Positions 57,158-64,000 of a stretch of 64,000 nt of DNA are shown one piece after another; the first letter of the stretch is position 1; every line of letters begins with the position of its first letter. The notes beneath the pieces are model-generated. The model was not told where the DNA came from and did not search any database. It saw nothing but the letters and a program-made list of their open reading frames with translations. A program made the position numbers and the translations under genes. Where the stretch lies: assembly GCA_963791615.1 (NCBI GenBank), contig CAWBTE010000006.1:1426001-1490000 (forward strand). Direction: 5' to 3'. The stretch comes from CAILZL01 sp963791615 (GTDB lineage Bacteria; Pseudomonadota; Gammaproteobacteria; Steroidobacterales; Steroidobacteraceae).

Positions 57158-57973
57158 CTAGCGCTGACAGTGCGGACAATAGTAAGTGGAACGATTGCCC
57201 TGCACGATCTGCACAATCGGCGTCTTGCATTTGCGGCAGGACTCACCCACACGCTCGTACACAAACAGCTTCTGCCGGAAGTAGCCCGGCGAGCCATTAG
57301 CGTTCACGTAATCACGCAAGGTGGTGCCACCCACCTTGATGGCGTCGGCCAGTACTTTCCTGATCGCAGCCACCAGTCGCACCAGTTCCTCACGCTTCAC
57401 TCGCCCGGCCGCCCGCCGTGGCCGGATGCCAGCATGGAACAGGGCTTCGCTGGCGTAGATGTTGCCGACGCCGACCACGATCCCGGCATTCATGATGAAT
57501 TGCTTGATGGCCACACTGCGACCTTTGGCCCTGCCAGCCAGATACTCCACATCGAAAGCCTTGCTCAGCGGCTCCGGCCCCAGGTGGGCAATCAACTCAT
57601 GTTGTTCCGGTGCTTCACCCGTCCACAGGGCGCAGCCAAAGCGGCGCGGATCGTTGAAACGCAGCAGGCGCCCGGAGTCCAGCAGCACGTCAATATGGTC
57701 ATGTATTTGCGGAACTGCCCCCTCCGGGAGCACCCGCAGGCTGCCAGACATGCCCAGGTGCCAGATCACCGTACCCCGCTCCAGCTGAATCAGCAGGTAC
57801 TTGGCCCGGCGTTGCACATCGATCACCCGTTGTCCGGTCAGCCGCCGGGAAAAGTCGGGAGCCACCGGCCAGCGCAGCCGGGCATCACGCACCACAACAC
57901 TCGTAATCCTTTGATTTTTAAGGACTGGCAAGATGCCACGGCGGGTAGTTTCGACTTCGGGTAGTTCAGGCAT
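57158..57973 (-). CDS. mutM: Formamidopyrimidine-DNA glycosylase
   Basis: Removes 8-oxoguanine and ring-opened purines from DNA and nicks the strand. MPELPEVETTRRG at the N-terminus holds the catalytic Pro2 and Glu3. GVGNIYASEALFHAGIRP marks the helix-two-turn-helix, and the C-terminus CRKCKTPIVQIVQG...YYCPHCQR is the zinc finger. Length 271 residues is normal. The gene is intact, unlike its downstream neighbours on the same strand. Confidence 0.97.
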   Translation of the reverse strand: MPELPEVETTRRGILPVLKNQRITSVVVRDARLRWPVAPDFSRRLTGQRVIDVQRRAKYLLIQLERGTVIWHLGMSGSLRVLPEGAVPQIHDHIDVLLDSGRLLRFNDPRRFGCALWTGEAPEQHELIAHLGPEPLSKAFDVEYLAGRAKGRSVAIKQFIMNAGIVVGVGNIYASEALFHAGIRPRRAAGRVKREELVRLVAAIRKVLADAIKVGGTTLRDYVNANGSPGYFRQKLFVYERVGESCRKCKTPIVQIVQGNRSTYYCPHCQR

Positions 57974-58200
57974 CGGATAATAACGGCCGCGTTGAAGGGG
58001 CGAACCAGGGAGTTGATTGTGCCAGCAGAACTTGAAAATCGGGCCGGCGGCCTGAAATTAAGACCGGTCGGCGCAGTCACAGTACCGGGGAATCAGGGGC
58101 CTCCCTATTTGTGTGCCTACACCCCCGTCCGATATAGTCCCCGCCCACTGCCCACCTGCCCACTCCCTACCTGATTGGACCCTGCCTTTCCGGAGATTTT

Positions 58201-59382
58201 GTGAATCTAGACTTTTTATACGGTTACCTGAACCTGAGCTTCTGGGGCTACGTCATTGCCACCCTCATCATGATGCAGGTCAGCATCTTCGGCGTGACGG
58301 TGTACCTGCACCGCGATGCCGCGCATCGCAGCCTGGATCTGCATCCGGCCATCCGTCATTTCTTCCGCCTGTGGATATGGATGAGCTCCAGCATGCTCAC
58401 CAAGGAATGGGTGGCCGTGCATCGCAAGCACCACGCCAAGTGCGAAACCCCTGAAGACCCGCACAGTCCGGTGATCTTTGGCTTGAAGAAAGTTCTGACC
58501 GAAGGCGCCGAGCTGTACCAGGTGCAGGCGCGTAATCCTGAAACGCTGGAGAAGTACGGCCGCGGCTGCCCGGATGACTGGGTGGAGCGCAATGTGTACT
58601 CGAAGTATCGCAACGCCGGCGTCATCAGCCTGGCGTTTATCGACCTGTTCCTGTTCGGCGTGCCGTCAATCATCATTTTTGCCTTCCAGATGCTGACCTT
58701 CCCGGTGCTCGCTGCGGGTGTCATCAATGGTCTGGGTCATGCCATCGGCTATCGCAACTTTGAATGCCCGGATGCTTCCACCAATGTCATGCCGTTCGGC
58801 CTGTTCATTGGCGGCGAAGAATTGCACAACAATCACCACGCCTTCCCGAGCTCGGCGAAGTTCTCCATCCAGCGCTGGGAATTCGACCCGGGTTGGGCGT
58901 TCATCTCCATCTGCAAATTCTTTGGCCTCGCCAAGGTACACCGCATTGCGCCGACTCCGGTAAAGGTGGAAGGCAAGCACGTGGATCTGGAAACAGTACG
59001 CGCCGTGATCGTCAACCGCATGCACGTGGTGCGCGACTACACCCGCACGGTGACGCTGCCAGTATTCCGCGCTGAGCTGGCCACTGCGGGCACTCGATTG
59101 AGTGACGGCGTGCGCAAATTGCTGGTGCGTGAAAGCTCGTTGCTGGATGAACAGGCCAAATCCAGATTGGCTCTGGCGCTGCAACAGTCCAAGACGCTGC
59201 AAACCGTGCATGAATTTCGCGCAAGACTGCAGGAGCTGTGGAACAGCAACATGAGCAACGACAAGCTGCTGCAACACCTGAAGGAATGGATCGCCCAGGC
59301 CGAAGCCAGCGGCATCAAGGCATTACAGGACTTCGCCGCCAGCCTGCGCAGTTACGCCATGCCGGCGATGGCCACGGCCTGA
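58201..59382 (+). CDS. Membrane fatty-acid (acyl-CoA) desaturase
   Basis: Di-iron desaturase that puts a cis double bond in acyl chains, using an electron-transfer partner. Three His boxes are present: HRDAAHR, HRKHH and HNNHH (EELHNNHHAFPSSAKFS). Hydrophobic segments near residues 8-32, 55-65, 145-175 and 180-200 give the usual membrane topology. The last 120 residues form a helical, charged extension with no family name. GTG at 58201 follows GGAG at 58192-58195. Length 393 residues. It is divergent from mutM with about 230 bases between the starts, in which no element was recognised. Confidence 0.92.
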   Translation: MNLDFLYGYLNLSFWGYVIATLIMMQVSIFGVTVYLHRDAAHRSLDLHPAIRHFFRLWIWMSSSMLTKEWVAVHRKHHAKCETPEDPHSPVIFGLKKVLTEGAELYQVQARNPETLEKYGRGCPDDWVERNVYSKYRNAGVISLAFIDLFLFGVPSIIIFAFQMLTFPVLAAGVINGLGHAIGYRNFECPDASTNVMPFGLFIGGEELHNNHHAFPSSAKFSIQRWEFDPGWAFISICKFFGLAKVHRIAPTPVKVEGKHVDLETVRAVIVNRMHVVRDYTRTVTLPVFRAELATAGTRLSDGVRKLLVRESSLLDEQAKSRLALALQQSKTLQTVHEFRARLQELWNSNMSNDKLLQHLKEWIAQAEASGIKALQDFAASLRSYAMPAMATA

Positions 59383-59406
59383 TCGGCAGCAGGAAGTTGA
59401 TAACAG

Positions 59407-59431
59407 AAGGCCCGCGCAAGCGGGCCTTTTT
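59407..59431 (+). terminator. Rho-independent terminator behind the desaturase gene
   Basis: AAGGCCCGC, a short GCAA loop and GCGGGCCTT are followed by a T-run. It sits between convergent genes and resembles the rpmBG terminator. Confidence 0.88.
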
Positions 59432-59455
59432 GTTTGTGCTCAAACTTCGAGCTGA

Positions 59456-60832
59456 TCATCGCCGCAAGCGCTCCAGCAACTTGCCATGAATGCCACCAAA
59501 GCCACCATTGGACATGATCAACACCTGATCGCCTGACTTCGCTTCTGCTGCAAGGTCACTCACCATCTGCTCAATGCTGGTGTGTACACGCGCATGTGCG
59601 CCCAGCTCGGTGGCCAGTGATGCGACATCCCATTTCACATCGGGGCCTTGATACAACCAGATCTGTTCTGCGCCTTGCAGTGATTGTTTGAGCGGCTCGC
59701 GATGTGTACCCAGCTTCATGGTGTTGGAGCGCGGTTCGAGCACCGCAAGAATCCGCGCCTTGCCGACTTTGCGGCGCAGGCCTTGCATGGTGGTGGCAAT
59801 GGCCGTCGGGTGATGGGCGAAGTCGTCGTAGACGGTGATGTCGTTCACCACACCGCGCACTTCCATGCGCCGCTTGACGCCGCCGAAGGCATTCAGTGCG
59901 GCGATACTTTCGGCCACACTCACGCCTGCATGTTCAGCAGCAATAATCGAAGCCAGCGCATTCTCGACATTGTGTTTGCCAAGCATGCTCCACTGCACTT
60001 CGCCCCAGGCTTTATCGCCCTGCTTCACGATAAACCGCGAACCATCACCTGCACCCAGCAGATCAGCATGCCACTGATCATCTTGTTGGCCTTGCTGTGC
60101 ATCAGCGGAAAATTTCACTACCGGTGTCCAGCAGCCCATATCGATGACCTGCTGCAAATTGGCTTCAGCGCCATTCATTACCAGACGTCCATTACGCGGC
60201 ACCATGCGCAGCAATAAATGGAACTGCTTCTGAATGGCGGCGACATCGGGATAAATATCGGCGTGATCATGTTCGAGATTGTTGAGAATCGCCGTGCGTG
60301 GCCGGTAGTGAACAAACTTGGCGCGCTTGTCGAAAAACGCCGTGTCGTATTCATCAGCCTCCACTACGAAGTGGGTGCCTTCGCCCAACCGTGCGGTGAC
60401 ATTGAAATTCGCCGGCACGCCACCCACCAGAAAACCGGGCTGGCGACCCGCATGTTCCAGTATCCAGGTCAGCATGCTGGTAGTGGTGGTCTTGCCGTGC
60501 GTGCCTGCCACTGCCAGCACATGCCTGCCTGCCAGCACATGACGCGACAACCATTCAGGCCCTGAGGTGTAGGGAATACCGCTGTCCAGCAAGGCTTCCA
60601 CCAAGGGATTGCCTCGGCTCATCACATTGCCGACCACCACCACATCCGGGTTGAGCTTTAACTGCTCAGGGTCATAGCCTTGAATCAGCTCAATGCCCAA
60701 GGCCTGTAACTGATCGCTCATCGGCGGATAGACGTTCTGATCTGAACCGGTCACGCGATGGCCAGCGGCGCGCGCCAGCGCCGCAATGCCACCCATGAAG
60801 GTGCCGCAGATACCGAGAATGTGTATGTGCAT
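59456..60832 (-). CDS. mpl: UDP-N-acetylmuramate:L-alanyl-gamma-D-glutamyl-meso-diaminopimelate ligase
   Basis: Murein-recycling ligase that rejoins the released tripeptide to UDP-MurNAc in the cytoplasm. It begins MHIHILGICGTFMGGIAALA, which separates Mpl from MurC, has the P-loop GTHGKTTTTSML, VEADEYDTAFFDKRAKFVHY, NLEHDHADIYPD and the C-terminal VLEPRSNTMKLG and ILIMSNGGFGGIHGKLL. Length 458 residues is normal. Together with AmpG it implies active peptidoglycan recycling. The membrane-protein gene 62 bases upstream may be in the same transcript. Confidence 0.96.
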   Translation of the reverse strand: MHIHILGICGTFMGGIAALARAAGHRVTGSDQNVYPPMSDQLQALGIELIQGYDPEQLKLNPDVVVVGNVMSRGNPLVEALLDSGIPYTSGPEWLSRHVLAGRHVLAVAGTHGKTTTTSMLTWILEHAGRQPGFLVGGVPANFNVTARLGEGTHFVVEADEYDTAFFDKRAKFVHYRPRTAILNNLEHDHADIYPDVAAIQKQFHLLLRMVPRNGRLVMNGAEANLQQVIDMGCWTPVVKFSADAQQGQQDDQWHADLLGAGDGSRFIVKQGDKAWGEVQWSMLGKHNVENALASIIAAEHAGVSVAESIAALNAFGGVKRRMEVRGVVNDITVYDDFAHHPTAIATTMQGLRRKVGKARILAVLEPRSNTMKLGTHREPLKQSLQGAEQIWLYQGPDVKWDVASLATELGAHARVHTSIEQMVSDLAAEAKSGDQVLIMSNGGFGGIHGKLLERLRR

Positions 60833-60894
60833 TCAAACCCCTGACCTTGACTCAACTTGCATGCTGACTTGCATACTGCCCGGTACTGGCCCGA

Positions 60895-61404
60895 CTACAT
60901 GCCGGGCAACAAACCCTGCGCAACATAGGCAATCGTCAGCATGATCACCAGCACCAGCGCCATGCCCAGAAACAGGCTGCGCTCCAGCGCCTGTTGCAGG
61001 ATTCGCCCCAGACTCATCAGCATGAGGCCGAGACTGAAAAACGGCCACGGATTGGCTTGACTGGCGGCGTTGATACCCATCAATCCCAGCAATCCGGTCA
61101 TCAATGCATCCAGCAGCGTCAGCAAGGCGCTGACACCGAGAAACGCACAAAATGTTTGCAGGAACCGTTGCCGGCGCGCAAAGAACGCCAGCACCGACCA
61201 CAACCACGCCGCCTGCATCACCAGATCAATGATCAGCAGCAACACGCTTGAACGCAGATCCCAGCCGCGTATGCCTGCCTGTATGGCCGTGACCAGCACA
61301 TAACACACGCTCACCATGCCGAGCAGCGTTGTGGAAGCGGGCAAATCCTGCGGACCACGCCGCCAGATCGCAATATCAACAAACATTCGCAGCAGTTGCG
61401 CCAT
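60895..61404 (-). CDS. Small integral membrane protein of unknown function
   Basis: Protein of 169 residues with four to five hydrophobic segments (about 25-45, 52-72, 82-105, 120-132 and 142-165). The N-terminus MAQLLRMFVDIAIWRRGPQDLP is a short basic stretch before the first helix; the pattern with RRGPQDLPAS recalls Yip1-like or similar small membrane proteins of gammaproteobacteria. I do not recognise the family. It lies upstream of mpl on the same strand and divergent from rnd. Confidence 0.7.
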   Translation of the reverse strand: MAQLLRMFVDIAIWRRGPQDLPASTTLLGMVSVCYVLVTAIQAGIRGWDLRSSVLLLIIDLVMQAAWLWSVLAFFARRQRFLQTFCAFLGVSALLTLLDALMTGLLGLMGINAASQANPWPFFSLGLMLMSLGRILQQALERSLFLGMALVLVIMLTIAYVAQGLLPGM

Positions 61405-61503
61405 CAGGTTCTTGTCTTGCCGTCACTGAAACTATCTGGAAATACATCTGGAAACAGTCCGGATTCTGGCATTTCCAGCAACGGCAATCCCTATAATGAG
61501 CGG

Positions 61504-62673
61504 ATGAATACCGAAGTTGACTCTGTTTTACCGACTGCGACCGGCATTGTACACGTCACACAGGATGCGCAGTTGCAGCCGGCGCTGGAGCTGCTGGCCA
61601 AGGGCGACTATCTGGCGCTGGATACCGAGTTTTTACGCGAGAGCACGTACTACGCGAAGCTGTGTCTGGTGCAACTGGGCAACGAACACGCCTGCGTGGT
61701 GGTGGATGTGCTGGCCTTGAGCAGCCTCAAACCGTTGCTGGAATTCATTCTCGACCGTCGCCGCATCAAGGTGCTACATGCCGCACGACAGGATCTGGAA
61801 GTGTTGCTCCAGGCGCAAAGCACTTATCTGGCGCCGGACAGCGGCGTCGAACCGCAAGTACCCGGCCCGTTGTTTGATACACAGATCGCAGCGGGTCTGC
61901 TCGGCCTGCCGGGTCAGATCGGCTATGGCGATTTGCTCAGCAAGCGTCTGAACATCAATCTGACCAAGGGCCTGGCGCGCACCGACTGGTCACGACGCCC
62001 CTTGTCGAATGAACAACTGTTATACGCGGCTGACGATGTGCGTTACCTCGGCCCGCTGTATTTACAACTGAGGAACGAATTGCAACAGCGTGGTCGCGTT
62101 GGCTGGCTGGAAGAAGACACCGCTGCACTGGAAAACCCGGTGCTGTATCGCACGCTGCCCGCAGACGCCTGGCTGCGACTGAAAGGCACCGCGCAACTGC
62201 AACCGGAACAGCGCGCCGTACTGAAAGAACTGGCCAGCTGGCGCGAAGTGCGTGCCATACAAGCCGACAAACCACGCGGCTGGATTCTCAGCGATGAAGC
62301 CCTGCGCAATATCAGCGAGCGATTGCCGATTACACTCGATGAACTGGGTCAGGCGCGCGACCTGCAACCTGCCGTGCTGCGCAAACAGGGCGACACGTTG
62401 CTGCAACTGGTCGCCACCGGCAGGCAGAACACCGACGATGAAGCCCCCGCCCGCGATTTCCGCCCCAGCAATCAGCAACAGTCACAGGTATCAAAACTGA
62501 TGCAGCTGGTGCGCAGCACCGCCGAGCAGCTGCAAGTCAGCCCCGAACTGCTGGCCACGCGCCGTGATGCCGAACAGCTGGTGTACTTCAACAAGCAGGA
62601 AGCGTTGCTACAGGGCTGGCGCAAAGAGGTGATTGGCGAGATGCTGATTGCGGCGCATGGGATGCACCCATAA
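61504..62673 (+). CDS. rnd: Ribonuclease D
   Basis: 3'-to-5' exoribonuclease that trims tRNA and other small RNA precursors. DEDD active-site motifs are present: LALDTEFLRESTYY (Asp and Glu), LHAARQDLEVLL (Asp) and YAADDVRYL (Tyr and Asp). Two HRDC-type domains follow, one near residues 205-285 (VLKELASWREVRAIQADKPRGWILSDEAL) and a weaker one at the end. ATG at 61504 matches the family start. Length 389 residues. Confidence 0.95.
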   Translation: MNTEVDSVLPTATGIVHVTQDAQLQPALELLAKGDYLALDTEFLRESTYYAKLCLVQLGNEHACVVVDVLALSSLKPLLEFILDRRRIKVLHAARQDLEVLLQAQSTYLAPDSGVEPQVPGPLFDTQIAAGLLGLPGQIGYGDLLSKRLNINLTKGLARTDWSRRPLSNEQLLYAADDVRYLGPLYLQLRNELQQRGRVGWLEEDTAALENPVLYRTLPADAWLRLKGTAQLQPEQRAVLKELASWREVRAIQADKPRGWILSDEALRNISERLPITLDELGQARDLQPAVLRKQGDTLLQLVATGRQNTDDEAPARDFRPSNQQQSQVSKLMQLVRSTAEQLQVSPELLATRRDAEQLVYFNKQEALLQGWRKEVIGEMLIAAHGMHP

Positions 62674-62764
62674 GCAAACTTCAAATCGGGAAGCGAACAT
62701 CCGGCGTCACATCAGTTCAATGTTTGAGCTGATGTGACGTGCTGCTGGGCGTCGGCTCAAGTGG

Positions 62765-63418
62765 TTAGACTTCAAACGCGCAGAGCGGGTTCCGGGGATT
62801 GACCAAGATGATCTTGTCAAAAGTGTGCGAAATTCTTGGCATTACATCCCGCCGAAAGACGATCCGATCTTCGGGTTCCATCCCGAAGTCAATTTGATCT
62901 GCCAATAGCAGCCACCAAGTTTTGTACTTCGAACGGAACGGTACAATCTTCGCTTCTTTCTCGACAATACATAGTCGAAGATTGCGCTCGACTTCTGCCA
63001 TAACCAGCCCGCCGGAGTCATCATCACTGCTTGCGCCAAGGATGAAGAATGAGCCGTGATATTTGCTTGCCTGAAGAATATCGAGGCTAAGGCTCGGTGT
63101 GATGAAGATTGTTGTTGGCGTCCGGTTCAAGTTGCTCATGAACTTCCGCAGTTGCATCTCGATCAATGGTCGCAATGTCTTCCAGTCTTGCAATGGTCGG
63201 CGAAAGTCTAAACCAACGAACCAGCTCTCCTCGTTCTGGCCAGAGCCGAGTGTTGGCAGAAGGTGCTGAAACTTCTGCCATAGCGGTATGGATAGTTCTT
63301 CCAAGCCCTCGCGAGTACCATCGGGGAACTCGAAGTTCTGATTCAGGCGGCGAACCTCAACGCCAATGCGGCCGGCAACGCTAAAATCTGGTGGCACATT
63401 TCCATCCGGTTCGTACAC
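62765..63418 (-). CDS. Protein of unknown function, probable frameshift at N-terminus
   Basis: No family recognised. The 217 residues have no signal peptide or membrane helix; the N-terminal VPPDFSVAGRIGVEVRRLNQNF and the hydrophobic TTIFITPSLSLDILQ suggest a cytoplasmic alpha/beta protein, faintly like a nuclease-type fold. Sequence like the protein continues upstream of the GTG at 63418 (ADQYLRSLNIGAV, to about 63478) without a start codon in frame, while a GTG near 63490 opens a neighbouring frame (RPEVDDWS). A frameshift near 63465 would join them. The gene lies between rnd and a toxin-antitoxin pair, suggesting an accessory insertion. Confidence 0.5.
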   Translation of the reverse strand: MYEPDGNVPPDFSVAGRIGVEVRRLNQNFEFPDGTREGLEELSIPLWQKFQHLLPTLGSGQNEESWFVGLDFRRPLQDWKTLRPLIEMQLRKFMSNLNRTPTTIFITPSLSLDILQASKYHGSFFILGASSDDDSGGLVMAEVERNLRLCIVEKEAKIVPFRSKYKTWWLLLADQIDFGMEPEDRIVFRRDVMPRISHTFDKIILVNPRNPLCAFEV

Positions 63419-63514
63419 GACAGCGCCGATGTTCAGCGAGCGCAGATACTGATCGGCAACGCGCTCCAGTCGTCCACTTCAGGCCTCACGTGTTTTCAGA
63501 TAACGCGAATTGCA

Positions 63515-63796
63515 TCAAGCAGCGAGTTTGAGCTTGGGACGCAGCCCCGCACGGGCCGCCAGCCGCACCAACAGATCAAGGCTGAAGCGACTGATCGCGC
63601 CGCGCTTGATGTCTGATACGCGAGCTTGCGTAATGCCCAGCACTTTGGCAGCAGCAGCCTGGGTCATCCCGGACTGCACCAGCCAGTGCGACAGGCCGAT
63701 CATCAAGGTTGAGCGGATTTCCATCTCGGCGGCCTGATCGGGATCGTATAGCTCATGAAACACGCTCTTGGTTTTCGTCTTTGCTTTCCTGGGCAT
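63515..63796 (-). CDS. XRE-family antitoxin of a type II toxin-antitoxin pair
   Basis: DNA-binding protein of 93 residues with a Cro/C1-type helix-turn-helix: MTQAAAAKVLGITQARVSDIKRG. Such antitoxins neutralise the toxin and repress their own operon. The N-terminus is basic and rich in Lys. It starts three bases behind the toxin stop, so toxin precedes antitoxin, as in HigBA systems. Confidence 0.88.
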   Translation of the reverse strand: MPRKAKTKTKSVFHELYDPDQAAEMEIRSTLMIGLSHWLVQSGMTQAAAAKVLGITQARVSDIKRGAISRFSLDLLVRLAARAGLRPKLKLAA

Positions 63797-63799
63797 GGC

Positions 63800-64000
63800 T
63801 CACCTCAAAATTGATTTCAGTCGCTCACGCGCCAGCTGAATATCCTGTGGACTGGTTTTCTGTGACTTCTTCTGAAAACAGTGCAGCACGTAAATACCCT
63901 GCGGGCGTGTGGCGATGTAGATGATCCGAAATGCACCTGTGGCGTCCCGCAGGCGTATTTCCCTGACGCCAGAACCGATGCTGGCCATTGGCTTCCAGTC
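63800..64000 (-). CDS. HigB/RelE-like toxin (Gp49 family), 5' end outside window
   Basis: Partial protein of at least 66 residues, open to the window edge. The residues KPMASIGSGVREIRLRDATGAFRIIYIA and GIYVLHCFQKKSQKTSPQDI are typical of phage-derived Gp49-like toxins of the RelE superfamily, which cleave mRNA on the ribosome. The internal Met at 63988 is not the true start, because family sequence (DWKP) continues upstream. Partner of the XRE protein just downstream. Confidence 0.85.
   Translation of the reverse strand, partial: DWKPMASIGSGVREIRLRDATGAFRIIYIATRPQGIYVLHCFQKKSQKTSPQDIQLARERLKSILR

Overview
The window looks like a chromosomal segment of a GC-rich gammaproteobacterium. Core genes sit in gammaproteobacterial neighbourhoods: dut-coaBC beside radC and rpmB-rpmG, the ftsY-ftsE-ftsX-rpoH block with rsmD and coaD next to it, trmB, pyrE, ampG, mutM, mpl and rnd. 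The periplasmic esterases, the Tat- or Sec-exported oxidoreductases and the TonB receptor resemble environmental lineages such as Steroidobacter or Pseudohongiella relatives. That placement is an impression from gene content, not a computed result.

Layout. 1-4.4 kb: end of a heavy-metal RND efflux operon (czcA-like, DUF3240, czcC-like). 4.4-11.9 kb: housekeeping genes (trmB, DUF6763, ampG, pyrE, DUF4124, dut, coaBC, radC, rpmB, rpmG). 12.0-31.2 kb: an accessory block rich in exported enzymes (OmpA-like lipoprotein, aldo/keto reductase, D-2-hydroxyacid dehydrogenase, SDR, dienelactone hydrolase, alkaline-phosphatase-type phosphodiesterase, MHS transporter). It ends in two divergent operons: bicupin, MBL, degenerate MBL and esterase to the left; esterase, dihaem cytochrome c and GlcG-like protein to the right. 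31.4-38.5 kb: rpoH, an ftsE-ftsX fusion, ftsY, rsmD, coaD and ggt, with two inverted MITE copies bracketing rsmD. 38.5-42.2 kb: gene-poor, repeat-rich DNA with a LexA-like box before a truncated ORF, then a truncated haemoglobin and a broken CadC-like regulator between direct repeats. 42.1-51.5 kb: TonB receptor, a MITE-like element and an RND multidrug pump operon with its TetR regulator. 51.5-57.1 kb: an MFS gene, a phosphoketolase and an acetate kinase-PduL fusion, all interrupted. 57.2-64 kb: mutM, a desaturase, mpl, a membrane protein, rnd, an unknown gene and a type II toxin-antitoxin pair cut by the window edge.

The most interesting items are the two divergent operons around 28 kb, whose seven products all carry export signals and which share an intergenic region with two palindromes; a perfect CIRCE element upstream of rpoH; the FtsE-FtsX fusion; the AckA-PduL fusion beside a phosphoketolase; and a MITE whose terminal repeat supplies the stop codon of rsmD. 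Many genes carry single-base frameshifts, including dut, which is usually essential. Much of the apparent gene decay may therefore be sequence error, and every broken gene here should be read with that in mind.
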